A program made the translations under genes and the position numbers. This document shows, in pieces, positions 1 through 10,019 of a DNA stretch of 64,000 bases (positions are counted from its first letter, which is position 1; the number at the start of each line of letters is the position of its first letter). The notes under the pieces are model-generated. The model searched no databases and had not been told where the DNA came from. It saw nothing but the letters and a program-made list of their open reading frames with translations. Source of the stretch: Elmis aenea (Eukaryota; Arthropoda; Insecta; Coleoptera; Elmidae); the NCBI GenBank assembly GCA_947652605.1, contig OX393578.1, positions 53,699,415 to 53,763,414 of the forward strand. Direction: 5' to 3'.

Positions 1-660
1 TCAGATTACCAGCGTTATCTTCTTATTCTGCAAGTATTTTACAATAGAATTAAAGTTAAGTTTTCTACAGCAGTAACTGTAAAGTTTTATAATCAATTTT
101 AAATTACGTGCTTTTGTTGCTTCGTTATCCTTTAACTTTTTTTAATATTAACCTCAATCCATTTTGAATTGCTCGCTTTAGTAACAAGTTATTAAAAGAG
201 GTGTTTGTATGAAAATTTTTATTTTACACGAACGAAAAAATAATAAACCTGTTCACGGGTTGATTTTGTTGTAGTGAAGCTTTCACGATTTTAATTCGCG
301 TTTGATTCCGTTTTAATTTGTTTTTTCAATCTATGCAGTGACACAATCGAAACTGCGTTGCATTTCTAAATAAAGTTTGAATTAGTTTGAACGTAATTTT
401 AAATTTAACAACGGTTTTCAATCAGTTTTTAAATGACTCGTAACTTTAAACCGGATTTTTATTTTTAAGTGTTCTTTGAAATGTTATCGGAACTGCTGGA
501 ACAAATCTGAACATATTGGTTGCTTAAAATTGAAATTGAAAATCTCAATAGAGGAAGGCTGAATTTAAACAAAAGTGTATACGGTGTGTTTGCAATTCGA
601 GGTTCATCATTGGTAACTTCTACACCATAATAGATACAGGACCAAATTAATCAATTAGAT
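1..660. other. AT-rich stretch without a recognisable gene
   Basis: Low-complexity AT-rich DNA on both strands. No ORF of useful length, hairpin or known repeat was recognised. It ends where the reverse transcriptase fragment begins. Confidence 0.5.
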
Positions 661-666
661 GAAAAG

Positions 667-1105
667 ATGAAAAGAGACAGTCGTCCACCAATAACGTTAA
701 ATAACCAAACGCTTCCACAAGAAACCAGCGCAAAGTATCTTGGTATACACCTAGATCGACGACTAACATGGAAGCCCCACATCGTTGCCAAATGCAAACA
801 ACATAATTTAAAGTTCAAACCGCTCTCTGCTGGCTTCTTGGTCAAAATTCGCAACTGACCACAGAAAACAAGCTTCTGGTGTATAAAACTATACTTAAGC
901 CCATCTTGACGTGGGGAATTCAGCTTTGGGGATCAACAAGTTCATCAAATATTGAAATACTGCAACGGATTCAGTCAAAACGCTACGCACTATAGCCAAA
1001 GCTCCGTGGTATTGGTATGTATCGAACAATCACATTCATAGTGACTTTAATATAGGTACAGTGAGCGAAGAAATTACAAACTATAGTAAAAATACCAACA
1101 CAGTT
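667..1105 (+). pseudogene. Jockey-like non-LTR retrotransposon RT, C-terminal fragment, frameshifted
   Basis: The first 63 codons read as the region after the polymerase domain of jockey-type reverse transcriptases, with the phrase TAKYLGIHLDRRLTW in the variant form SAKYLGIHLDRRLTW. The reading then shifts frame near 858, continuing with ENKLLVYKTILKPILTWGIQ and EILQRIQSK. It shifts again near 980, continuing with TLRTIAKAPWY and SNNHIHSDFNI. These phrases in this order are typical of the jockey family (an established family feature). The catalytic RT motifs and the endonuclease lie upstream and are absent, so this is a 5'-truncated dead copy. No clear poly(A) tail or target site duplication is visible. 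It ends close to the pogo-like element that begins at 1161. Confidence 0.8.
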
Positions 1106-1160
1106 TGGAAGTGCATCCTAATTTAAGTGCTTTATTTCTATTTCTAAAAGTACGTAAGTA

Positions 1161-2593
1161 AATGTGGGTATAATTGACACCGATGTAGTAGTTGACATGT
1201 TAGTTTTTAAATCATTATAAAGACAGTTCGGTTGTTGTTACATTCACACGTTTAGTGCCATCTGGTTATTTTGTACTTTGCTTTTGTTTATTTATATCCT
1301 GACAACACTAAGAACATTCATTTTGACATGACATAATCCTTCACGTAAAAAGTTGTGAGCATTCAGATATATCAAATTTTTCTATTCGATTTAAAGGAGA
1401 TAAGTAAAGTTGTTGAAGTGATTTTTATTTTCTTAATTAATATAGGTAGCTAATTGTGTTGTTACATGTTGTTACTGGTTATTATGTAGTGTTTTAAACT
1501 TGCAAGTATTAGTGTAGCGGTTATTTTTGACCATGGTTTTAGTATGTCAACTACTGGTGATCATATCTCTTATGTTTACCAGTAGTTGACATGGCTGTCA
1601 ATTATTGGTGCGTTTAAACTCTTGCGTGGAAAAAGATTTTAACCTAAGTGGATATGCCTCCCATCAAAGGTAAAATGTTAGCATATCCTGAAGAAGATAT
1701 AAAAAATGCTCTAGAGGATGTTCGACTTGGAATGCTTGTAGCTACTGCAGCTAAAAAACATAAAGTGCCCAGTGCCTCCTTTACAAATCCAAAGAAAAAG
1801 CCCCATTGAAAGAAAAATGGGGCCAAAAACAATACTTTCTAGAGAAGAAGAAGACGTAATAGATTGCAAGTTCTAGTAGCGAATCTGAAGAAGATTGGTT
1901 ACAGTCGGGTTCCTCGACGAAAGACACAAGTTTTGAGTTAACAAATCTCGGTGAATGATACCATGATTTTTATGAAGACTCACAATATATTAATAAAGAC
2001 AGGGAGACATTCGCTATGAATAATTTTGTAATTATGAAAATTTTCACAAAAAACTGTTCAATATTTTGTTGGTAAAATAATTAATATCATTTAGAAACTA
2101 CCCACTTCTCAAACAGATAGAAATAAACGATTGTTCTTTGAATGCAATTTTCAGCAGTTCAAATGTTTAGGATAGTTATTTTAGTAATATGTTTATTTAC
2201 TTAGTATAGTAATTTTATACCAAAGTTATTATAGGAATATGTTTTGTTCACCATTTAAATGTTCAATACTCAATAACTGTAAGAATTATAAACTTTTAAT
2301 AAGGATTTTTAATTTAAAAAATAATGGTTCTTTGATGTCAACTATACCCACAAAGGATGTCATTTACTGGTACATACCGATTTTAGCTCAATTACTGGTG
2401 AATATCCCTATAAATAATAAAATAATCAGTTTCAAAAATGGTATCACCTTACAAAAATTTTGTGAACACAATGAAGATATTTATAAATACACATTTCTTT
2501 TCCATAAACCCAGAGTAGTATATGTCAATTTTTCTGAGCAATATACATTTTTTAAATTGTTCATCTTGTCTAAGTGTCAATTACTCCCACATT
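1161..2593. mobile_element. Pogo-like deletion derivative with TA target duplication
   Basis: Terminal inverted repeats AATGTGGGTATAATTGACAC (left) and its near complement (right, GTGTCAATTACTCCCACATT) are each flanked by TA, as expected for the Tc1/mariner/pogo superfamily. Inside are further copies of short subterminal motifs such as GTCAACTACTGGT and GTCAATTACTGGTGA in both orientations, possibly transposase-binding sites (inference). The only coding trace is the transposase remnant at 1654-1958. The right half (2240-2590) can be read as an AT-rich ORF of 123 codons, which I regard as chance. Confidence 0.65.
1654..1958 (+). pseudogene. Pogo/Tigger-like transposase remnant: N-terminal HTH joined to acidic tail
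   Basis: From the ATG the reading is a psq/CENP-B-type helix-turn-helix start: PEEDIKNALEDVRLGMLVAT followed by AAKKHKVP. Pogo-like transposases open with the same pattern (EEDM..A...V..G.....AA....VP). The frame then breaks near 1785-1800. Neighbouring frames carry KAPLKEKWG and RKMGPKTILSREEEDVID, both usual in this family just after the HTH. The next readable stretch (about 1876-1958) is a serine/glutamate-rich tail, SSSESEEDWLQSG, that ends at a stop. The DDE catalytic core is missing. The gene therefore seems to have lost its middle and kept both ends. It is not functional as a transposase. Confidence 0.7.
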
Positions 2594-2639
2594 TACATTA
2601 TATACAATAGAAAAAAGCTAAAAATAATCTAAATTATTT

Positions 2640-2948
2640 TTTTTTGCATTTACTTTCAACAAAGATTAATATTAAATATATTTTGTTTGCAGGTTTTAAT
2701 TTTATATAATGTCAATGTCAGTGTGGTGGTGTCGCTATGGAAATAAAATGATTAATTAATACTTTATACATAATAATTGTCATTTAGTTCGTTTACATTA
2801 ACGTTCGTTCTGTAATATAATTTTAATTTCGTAGAAAAAATTGCATTTACGACTCGAGATTTACTAACTCGCCCCTTTGCGGCTAGTGAACAAATCTCAG
2901 CTCACGAAAAAAAAACTGGACTTTCATCTCTTGTTGTAAAATATACTA
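2640..2948 (-). repeat. Dispersed repeat G, partial copy
   Basis: Reverse-complement partial copy of a repeat also found at 22187-22675 and 37508-37990. The landmarks are a segment reading CCATAGCGACACC-CCACACTGACATT (minus strand), an AT-rich spacer, and an end reading TATATTTTACAA-GATGAAAGTCC. A 50 bp stretch near 2860-2910 with an imperfect palindrome is particular to this copy. No coding capacity was seen. Confidence 0.7.
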
Positions 2949-3204
2949 TTTTTGAAAATTTTCAAATGTATGTACACTTTTTTTATACATGGTCGGATTC
3001 AGAATTAAATTCTCTATCAGAATCAACAAAAACATATATACTATGTAATTTGAAAAAAAAAACAGTTGCCTATCGCGGATTTGACATACGTCATAGTAGA
3101 GATAACAAATGCACATCACTAAATAGAGAATTTGTCACCGTTTCCAAAAATATGAGGTTTGTTGGGGTTATTTTCAATAACTAAGAAGTTTTAGGGGTGC
3201 GACA

Positions 3205-3330
3205 GCCAAACTGAATCACCCGGTATAACCCATTTAGCCCAATGGATAAAGAAGGCCTGCTCTTTAAGATGAACCAAATCCCCAAGTTGAGCATCGAGTG
3301 TGGGACACTCAGTATATAAAGTTTTAAGCT
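3205..3330 (+). repeat. Possible tRNA-derived SINE head
   Basis: TAGCCCAATGGATAA at about 3237 fits the RNA polymerase III A-box (TRGCNNAGYGG) and the D-arm of an arginine-type tRNA. No good acceptor stem or clear B-box follows, so this is not a functional tRNA. A decayed SINE head is the most I can suggest. Confidence 0.25.
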
Positions 3331-3377
3331 GATTGCTTTAGTTTGAGAAATTTTTTTTTCTGTAAAAAGTTATATTT

Positions 3378-3581
3378 TTATTTATCGCCACCACTCTTTT
3401 TCTCCGCCCCTTTTTCTTGTAAGCACATGTATATGTCTGCGCGTTTTACGATGATGAGTTTACTGCCGGATAACATCTCGTTATAAATTATTCCCAACAA
3501 AAAACATATGAAGATATCCAAGTCCATTAAACCAGCCAGATATATGCAGTATTCATGAGTAGTGACGCTGGTAAAATTCAT
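3378..3581 (-). CDS. Unrecognised small ORF, hydrophobic middle
   Basis: A 67-codon ORF that I do not recognise. The protein has a hydrophobic stretch, DLDIFICFLLGIIY, that could be one membrane segment (inference). It ends in a lysine-rich, charged tail, EKGAEKKSGGDK. The stop is followed closely by AATAAAAATATAA, which could serve as a polyadenylation signal. It lies 49 bp downstream of another unrecognised minus-strand ORF (3631-3912) in a different frame, and both are richer in G+C and CpG than the surrounding DNA. They may be two exons, two genes, or one frameshifted remnant of a foreign or viral gene. The start is simply the first ATG. It could equally be a chance ORF. Confidence 0.3.
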   Translation of the reverse strand: MNFTSVTTHEYCIYLAGLMDLDIFICFLLGIIYNEMLSGSKLIIVKRADIYMCLQEKGAEKKSGGDK

Positions 3582-3630
3582 GAGTAATCAGTAAAAAGTG
3601 GTACTGAGACCTCGGCAGCGTCATTTCGAA

Positions 3631-3912
3631 TTAGCTGTCACATAAATCATCATCCGTCAAGTCGATCCGCTTTCCGTCGCACAAGATATAAACACGGCGC
3701 ATTAGCATAACCCGGTAGCGGTGTAAACTGGCTCCTAATCCGACGGACCACCACCGGCTACTATTTTTAATTTTATCGCCATCTCCGGCAACGATATAGG
3801 TGTTGTTGGTCGTAAAACGCGTCACGACACTATTAGCGATAGAGGAAATAATGGAGTGAAGTAGTTGCGCCACGACTGCATAAACAATTGGAGTTTCCAA
3901 CCCCATCTGCAT
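3631..3912 (-). CDS. Unrecognised ORF, 93 codons, compositionally distinct
   Basis: A 93-codon ORF that I do not recognise. The reading looks protein-like: a hydrophobic N-terminal third (TPIVYAVVAQLLHSIISSI), then TYIVAGDGDKI, a basic RWWSVGLGASLHRYRVMLMR segment, and an acidic end, DLTDDDLCDS. Base composition is clearly less AT-biased than the flanks, which argues against a chance ORF in this genome. No transposase, reverse transcriptase or zinc-finger motif is visible. A remnant of an integrated virus or of an unknown mobile element is possible, but nothing here proves it. The next ORF downstream on the same strand is at 3378-3581. Confidence 0.35.
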   Translation of the reverse strand: MQMGLETPIVYAVVAQLLHSIISSIANSVVTRFTTNNTYIVAGDGDKIKNSSRWWSVGLGASLHRYRVMLMRRVYILCDGKRIDLTDDDLCDS

Positions 3913-3984
3913 ACCACACCGAGTGGAAGACCCATTACTTCCGAAGTTTTTATAATTCTATACCTCTGTAACCTGCAAGCACTA

Positions 3985-4330
3985 TACTATACGAGGGTGG
4001 ATTAAAAAGTTCGCGTCCTAGCATAGACACATTGTTTAAAAGATTATAGAAATTACTTAAATATTTCCACATAATATCGTCAAGGCACAATTTAAGAACT
4101 GGGCTTCGAATTAATTCCGCATGCACCTTATTCTCCAGATTTGACCTTTTCCGATTACAATCTGTTTCCAAACTAGAAAATGTTTATTAAATGAGAAGGT
4201 CGTAGCGGGTGTAGACGCTTATTTTGTAGACCTCGACGAATGAGTCTACAAAGATGGCATAATCGGAGGAGGTCAAATCTGGAGAATACGGTGCATGCAG
4301 AATTAATTTGAAGCCCAGATTTTTAACTTT
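3985..4330. pseudogene. Two opposed mariner transposase scraps with a mariner-type terminus
   Basis: On the plus strand, 4120-4176 reads HAPYSPDLTFSDYNLFPN, the block carrying the third catalytic aspartate of DD34D mariner transposases (usual form YSPDLAPSDYHLF). On the minus strand, 4300-4250 reads HAPYSPDLTSSDYAIF, a second copy of the same block pointing the other way. At 3987 the sequence CGAGGGTGGATTAAAAAGTT resembles a mariner terminal inverted repeat preceded by TA. The two fragments seem to come from inverted insertions or from a fold-back deletion product. Neither is functional. Confidence 0.6.
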
Positions 4331-4658
4331 AAATGTTGCAATTTGGGACAAACGTCTAGTCTATATTGATGTATCCGGGGCCACTTTATCTATAAGGTCG
4401 ACTTGAACCTTTTAGGGCCTACATTATTTTACATGGTATAAATAACCTCATACAATAATAATAATCCTTGTAACATGAAAAAATAAATCGGTGAGTTGAC
4501 TTTTAAAAGTTAAAAATGTCATAATGTAGATTGAACAATGGGAAGTAGCTTTAAAAAAATTAGCTTTAGCTATGCCTTTTACATTTTTTGAACTTTATAC
4601 TAAACGTAAAACTTTGACGAAAGATATTTTTTATTTTCAGTCATTTAAAAAAGACTTA

Positions 4659-5536
4659 GAGTAAAGTGTCCTAATATGGAATACTTTTTTGTATTCGGCA
4701 ATAATATTCACATTTATTCAACAAAATTTTGCAAAACAAATTATAAGGAATTTGTAATGAATACGCAACACATTACTCGAATTCTGGTACGATATTACTA
4801 TACTTTTTTTAAACGTTACTATTATTCCTTATTAAGCTCCCGGGGAACCTAATATGGAATACTAGGGGTTCTTAATATGGAATATAGAATTATATAGGAA
4901 ATATACATTAAAATAAAAATTTGTTTCTGATTTGCATTATTACTTAAACCAAACCAAAACTCTGTTATTTATGTAAATTAAATTATAATTCAAGTGTCAT
5001 TCGAACTAAATGTTGATTATTTATTTATTTTTTACAGGTAGGACAACAGAATTGTTTTTTTGGGCATTTTGCACATTTTTCGTGTGCCCATTTCTGTCAC
5101 TTTTGACACTGAACCCATATTGCTGTACTTAGTGACCATAATCATACTCATTAAAAGGCACCTCCATGTATTCCATATTAGGCATCAATGTGACATTTCA
5201 AAAATCGGTATATGTAAAGCATGAAATGGTCCCAATCAAAATTTTGGTCTATTTAATTGAAATGTAAAGGCTCATGCTAAATAAACATGCAATAAAATAT
5301 TTTATATCATTTACCCTAGCATATAATATTTTGCACTGAAAGATTTAGCCTAAAAACTCAGCAGCACGTCAAAATTATATTTGAATCTGTTATATTTTTT
5401 AACTATTTTACATTTGGAAATGTGTGATCAATGTACAAATAGGTACATATACTTCTCAACAGATATCGCTTATTCATTGTCATAAAACTGATGTATTCCA
5501 TAATAGGTAACTGTTCCACATTAGGGCACTTTACTC
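4659..5536 (-). mobile_element. Pogo-like TA element, family II, copy 1
   Basis: Terminal inverted repeats begin GAGTAAAGTGYCCTAATATG and are flanked by TA on both sides. Near-identical elements lie at 52315-53216 and 55118-56060. On the minus strand, about 5126-5060, a coding trace reads WVQCQK, a stop, then QKWAHEKCAKC. This resembles the PHD-like zinc finger found at the C-terminus of some insect pogo-like transposases. No catalytic domain remains. Copies of GGAATAC and its complement recur through the element. Confidence 0.75.
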
Positions 5537-5539
5537 TAC

Positions 5540-6447
5540 GTTTTTTCTTAGGACAGTATTGTTTTCCCGTCACTTGTGAAGATAAAAAATAGAACAGCAC
5601 AATTTTAAATGTAACAGCATGAATTCGTTTGGTGAATTTAGGATGCATCTTTGGGTGCCAGCACGCTATTTCGTAATTTGCTTGGCATTGTTTTCTGATT
5701 ATGTTCTCTTAATATGTAAATGCAGAATATGCAAGAACCGATTATTATCTAGATTCGGTCACGAATATAATAAATATAATGGTCTTTCGTTGGCCAGATA
5801 AAATCTTACAAGGAAATACAAATAAACAATTAATAAATCACAAAAAATGCGGGCCTGTTTAGCTGGTGATTAGGGCACGTTTGTTCGTCGAGAACTACTA
5901 ATGCGCCTTACAATATTGTCTGGAAAAAGTTGTTTTCCAATATCTAAAGATTTACATTTTAATAGGATTTTTTGTGAGACGTATATTCCGGCGGTAGACA
6001 CGGAGATAAACTTAAAAGGTAATATTAGTTTGAGAAAAAGTACATGCAATAAAGATGATTTCGTAAAATTAAAATTTAAGACATATTAGATTTTTCAGAG
6101 ACATTTTCATAAAGTAGATTTATCAGTCTCTTGTTTTGCGTATTATTACATTATTATGTGAATGGATTGAAAAGTTTGCGGCCTTACATCGATATTGACA
6201 AAAAGTCAATTTTTTTAAATGGAACTATGGTGGTACAAGCGGTTATTTTAATGGAGCATCTTCTAACGAATCGATCGATACCAATAACTTGTATTTTTAT
6301 TAAGATTCTGCTTCAAAAACTTTAAATTATTGTAAAGATTTATTAAGAGATCCTTTTAATCAGAGTAATCTAATTATCTAAAAATGATTACCAAAATGTT
6401 TAGACTTTTTAATTAAATGACTATAGAAGTTAAACATTAAACAACAA
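5540..6447. other. Unassigned stretch with one inverted-repeat arm
   Basis: Two short open readings (5901-6089 and 6131-6325, plus strand) were examined and match no family I know. The notable feature is at about 6250-6345, which is the inverted partner of 7280-7375. Confidence 0.4.
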
Positions 6448-7375
6448 AAATTCCCTTCACCTGTCAAATTTGCGTTTTCAACCAATCACTAATCTTAAAT
6501 CTTTTAGAGACTACCAATAGGAGCAATATTACACGGTAATAATTTTACATTCCTCTGCCAGGAGTTAATCCTCCTGTCAAATTTGCGTTTTCGACCAATA
6601 ACAAACTCAAATTTCCTTTAAACGGCCAATAAACATAATCATACACTGATAATTTACTTTTCGCAATTAACAGATTTTCATGCATTTATTGGTCGTTTCT
6701 AAGAAATCTGAGTTTTTGATTGGTGGAAAACATAAATTTGGAGAGGGAATAAGGTATTTTGGTCTTGATAATTTTTTGACAGATGTCGGCGACCAATAAC
6801 GTTACTTTAATATAGATTAAACCACACTCCTGACGCACCACTCTGACAGTACTTGTAAAATTTGACATTACATATTATGTATGTACCTACCTAAATACTA
6901 TTTGGTTCATTAATTTTTATTAAAATATAATTCTTGAATTAAAAATTAGTTATAAATGATCTATTAATAATAACAATCGCAGTAAGTAGTAGGTATACTT
7001 TAATTTATCTAAATTAAACAACATTTTAATTTGACAGATAGGTTAGGTGAAGGAAATTTTCTGACAAAATATAACTCGTGCATTGCAAATAATCTATAAT
7101 TTTTGACAAATCTTCACTCATGCAAGTTGAAGCACTTCGTGCACTCGTGATTTTTTCAGCTCAACTTGCATTCGGGCATATTTACCAAAAATTATCGATA
7201 ATTTTCAATGCACTTGTTATATTACTACGGATAATTTGTTTTGTTGCAGTTATGCACAGTGTACTGCGATTAACATGATTTTTTAATAAATCTTCACAAT
7301 AATTTGAAGTTTTTGAAGCAGACTTTTAATAAAAATACAAGTTATTGGTATCGATCGATTCGTTAGAAGATGCTC
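6250..7375. repeat. 95 bp inverted repeat enclosing a repeat F copy
   Basis: The arms at about 6250-6345 and 7280-7375 are reverse complements with only a few differences. A shared core is ACGAATCGATCGATACCAAT. Between them lies repeat F (6448-7227). No short target site duplication could be fixed at the outer ends. The arrangement fits a fold-back element whose interior is repeat F, or F having inserted into an older palindrome. Confidence 0.6.
6448..7227 (-). repeat. Dispersed repeat F, long form
   Basis: Reverse complement of 59461-60258 over almost the whole length, including a ~150 bp segment (about 6870-7030) that the other F copies lack. F has no coding capacity I can support. It contains an internal inverted repeat with arms reading TTTCGACCAATNACAAACTC, and several ATTGGTCG/CGACCAAT motifs. 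Confidence 0.8.
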
Positions 7376-7394
7376 ATATGTCTAAGACTTCATT

Positions 7395-7830
7395 CATCTA
7401 AAACTAAAACTAAAGAAAAAAGGGGGTGTACCACACTTCATTTACACCCGGTTTATTTGGCTAAATTTAAAACTACAGTAAAAAAGGGGTAAGCCTAATT
7501 TCAGTTACACCCGGTATAAGGTAATTTTGTATGTTACTTCGAATGTTATTTTCATTTATTGCTATTTATGCATGGTACGTACAGATGTATGAATGGATAA
7601 ATTAAAATATTTACTGCGGCTTTAGATATGTTAGTAGCACATGCCCTGTGAATTTTAAAACTAAATCTTAATTAATTTTCAAGTTATATTACCCCAAAGG
7701 GGGTAATTTCTAAAGTTATTGAAGATGGTGTTATTTATATGCTTATACTTATGCATACTACAGACAGACGTACGGATGAATCAATCTTAAAATTGTTACT
7801 GTGTTAATAAAATGTCCCCTTAATAAATCA
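7395..7830. repeat. Short tandem duplication followed by a unit of repeat S
   Basis: Two ~65 bp units at 7410-7505 share AAAAARGGGGT and TTACACCCGGT. They are followed by a copy of the ~180 bp repeat S, recognised by the order ATGCCCTGTGAATTTTAAAA, AATTAATTTT-AAGTTAT-TTACC, GGGGT-ATTT-TAAGTTA and CAGACGTAYGGATG. Confidence 0.55.
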
Positions 7831-8540
7831 ACGTCCTCAGGGCCACAAATTCGCACTGGTTTCTGTATAAAAGTACTATCAACCCAGTAAATAATTCGCG
7901 ACGCAACAATGCAATTCTTTTCCACTTTCCGCCTTCCAAATCTCGTTATAATTATTTTGCATCGCGCTACATCTGCGAGATGAAAATCTGAATGTCTGAA
8001 ATGCGTTTTTGATTACCCATTTAGACGACGCAGATGTATTTAGTATAAATACTTCCGAAACAGAGACGGTTACTGCATGCGCTAATTGAATTTACGATGA
8101 CAGTTTAGGCCCCAGGAGGCCGTATATATGGCGACGACATCGCTTCCAAGATGCCAATATCGTGGAATCCCTAAAGATCGATCTACGCTAGCTCGTTCTC
8201 TCCCTCGTGGGAGTTGTGCCTTCGGTATACAGCCTTTAGAAATTCGAGAAGTCGTGCTTAAAGATCACATGATCGTGCAAATTGCGAAAGACAAACTGAC
8301 CAGATTGCCATCACCGGGAGAAATAAATTGGCGCGCAAAATAGGTGCCTTTTTGTGCTACTGCAAATATGTGATTAGAAAACTTAATCGTTTAAATAAAA
8401 CTAAAATAGGTGCAAGTTTTTTAACAACTAAAACACAAAATTTTAAAAATGTATAACTATAGAAAATGGCTAGCTAAAGTCAACCAAACTTTATATCCTG
8501 CAAATTATCTCACTGTATCAATGGTAATCAGAATACAAAT
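7830..8540. other. Unique stretch, one uncertain ORF
   Basis: Sequence with more CpG than the flanks. A 71-codon plus-strand ORF at 8128-8343 is open but matches nothing I recognise. It has no visible splice or polyadenylation context, so it is not called as a gene. Confidence 0.35.
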
Positions 8541-8541
8541 A

Positions 8542-10015
8542 CAGGGTGATTGAAATTCGAGTTTAAGCATGGGAATCTCGCTTATTATAATAGCTGGAGA
8601 ATAGGTTTACATTTTCTAAGTTGCTAAATTTTGTGGTTACTGATAATCCAAAGAGAAATTGGTAATATCTCAAACGGTATCCGAGAATATTAGGAAAAAC
8701 CGGAAAATAAGATTTTTGAAAATCGTCTATATCTCCTTTGAAGTATGAAATATTTCAAATGTGTAAAAATATTGCTAAAGCAACTTTTTAAGCCGAATCG
8801 TATGGTGGTCACAAATTTATTTTAGGTCGATTCGTTATTTTTTCTTATGAGCGCAATTTTTGCTATTTACATAATCAAATAGCATTTATTTTTCTTAATC
8901 CATTGATTTAATAAACATGGTATTTTACTTCTTTATTCATTGTCAAATTTAAAAAAAAGGGGTTTTACACAATAACCATTATAAATCAGGTAGGCCGGTC
9001 GTTGTAGTTTATGTTGTTTCCATGACACCTAATCAACAAACTAGAAGATTTAAAAATCCGTTACTTGTTACTATAACAAATTCGTAAGAATTTTCTTTAA
9101 TAAGGAAGAAAAACGCGATATGAGGCGATTTCTTATACCGTTCTTTTAAGTTTTGTTACACGTTATCACATGTTATATACAAATTTACTTGAAATTCTGT
9201 TGTAACTTTTTCCGAATATGTTTGTAATAAAAATGTTTTTTTAATTGCCATTTGAAACATATCTGCTATATTTTTGGCAAAAGCTCCATATTTTCCTAAG
9301 TTTCTGGCCAACTTACAAAAATATGTTTGCGAGGGTTGTCTTCTTTCTGGATATGTTTCTGCATATCGTTGACTTGACAATATATAATTCCTATTCAATG
9401 AATAAAAAATTCGCAGCATACCGCGTTTTTCTTCGTTATTAAAGTCCATTTTTAAACATTTATAAATGTGACAAGTAACAAACTTTCAAATCTTTTAGTT
9501 TGTTGATTAGTTGTCATGGAAACAAAATAAACTACAACGACCGGCCTACCTGATTTATAATGATTATTGTTTAAAACCTTTTTTTTTTTAATTTGACAAT
9601 TAGGTAATGTAGTAGTAAAATACACTGTGTAATACATCAATAAATTCAGAAAAAATAAATGCTATTTGATCATGTAAATAGCGAAAATTGCGCCAGTAAG
9701 AAAAACTAAAGTTGGTTGTCATAAAACAAAAACGAATCGATCTGGGAAAAATTTGTGACCACCATCCGATTCGGCTTAAAAAGTTGCTTCGGCAATGTTT
9801 TTACACATTTAAAATATTTCAAACTCCAAAGGATTTTCAAAAATCGTATTTTCCAGTTTTTCCCAATTTTCTCGAATAACGTTTGAGATATTTTCAATTT
9901 ATCTTCGGATTACTAATGAGCACGAAATTTAGCAACTTTGCCGAATTTAAACCTATACTCTGGCTATTATAATGAGCGAGATCCACAAACTTAAACTCAA
10001 ATTTCAATCACCCTG
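8542..10015. mobile_element. Fold-back DNA element with CAGGGTG termini and DUF4817 remnant
   Basis: The element starts CAGGGTGATTGAAATTYGAG and ends with the reverse complement, TA on both sides. The inverted arms are very long: about 8542-9080 matches 9480-10015 with scattered differences, including the segment ACAACGACCGGCCTACCTGA. The unpaired middle carries the minus-strand ORF 9156-9449. The TA duplication and CAGGGTG end suggest a Tc1/mariner-related group; assignment to a named family would need a database search. Confidence 0.75.
9156..9449 (-). pseudogene. DUF4817-type HTH protein, N-terminal part of a transposase
   Basis: The 97-codon reading starts MDFNNEEKRGMLRIFYSLNR and continues with RYAETYPERRQPSQTYFCKL and LGKYGAFAK. 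This matches the order seen in DUF4817 domains of insect transposase-like proteins: (Y/F)xxEE...M...Y, then A...Y.ERFP.RR.P....F..L...L...G.F. That domain is a helix-turn-helix DNA-binding module. Nothing resembling the catalytic domain follows; after about residue 60 the reading becomes AT-rich and unconvincing. It sits exactly in the loop of the fold-back element at 8542-10015, so it is probably the surviving 5' end of that family's transposase. A functional product is unlikely. Confidence 0.65.
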
Positions 10016-10019
10016 TATA

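Noticed and set aside
2239..2610. 123-codon plus-strand ORF
   Set aside because: Lies inside the pogo-like element across its right TIR; AT-driven residue composition (F, I, N, K, L) without motif.
3205..3330. Functional tRNA gene
   Set aside because: Only the A-box/D-arm is convincing; no acceptor stem pairing and no clean B-box. Kept only as a weak SINE-head note.
5403..5648. 81-codon minus-strand ORF
   Set aside because: Runs across the end of pogo-like family II copy 1 into flanking DNA; the zinc-finger trace is in a different frame and place.
8128..8343. 71-codon plus-strand ORF in CpG-containing DNA
   Set aside because: No recognisable domain, no splice or polyadenylation context, length expected by chance at this composition.
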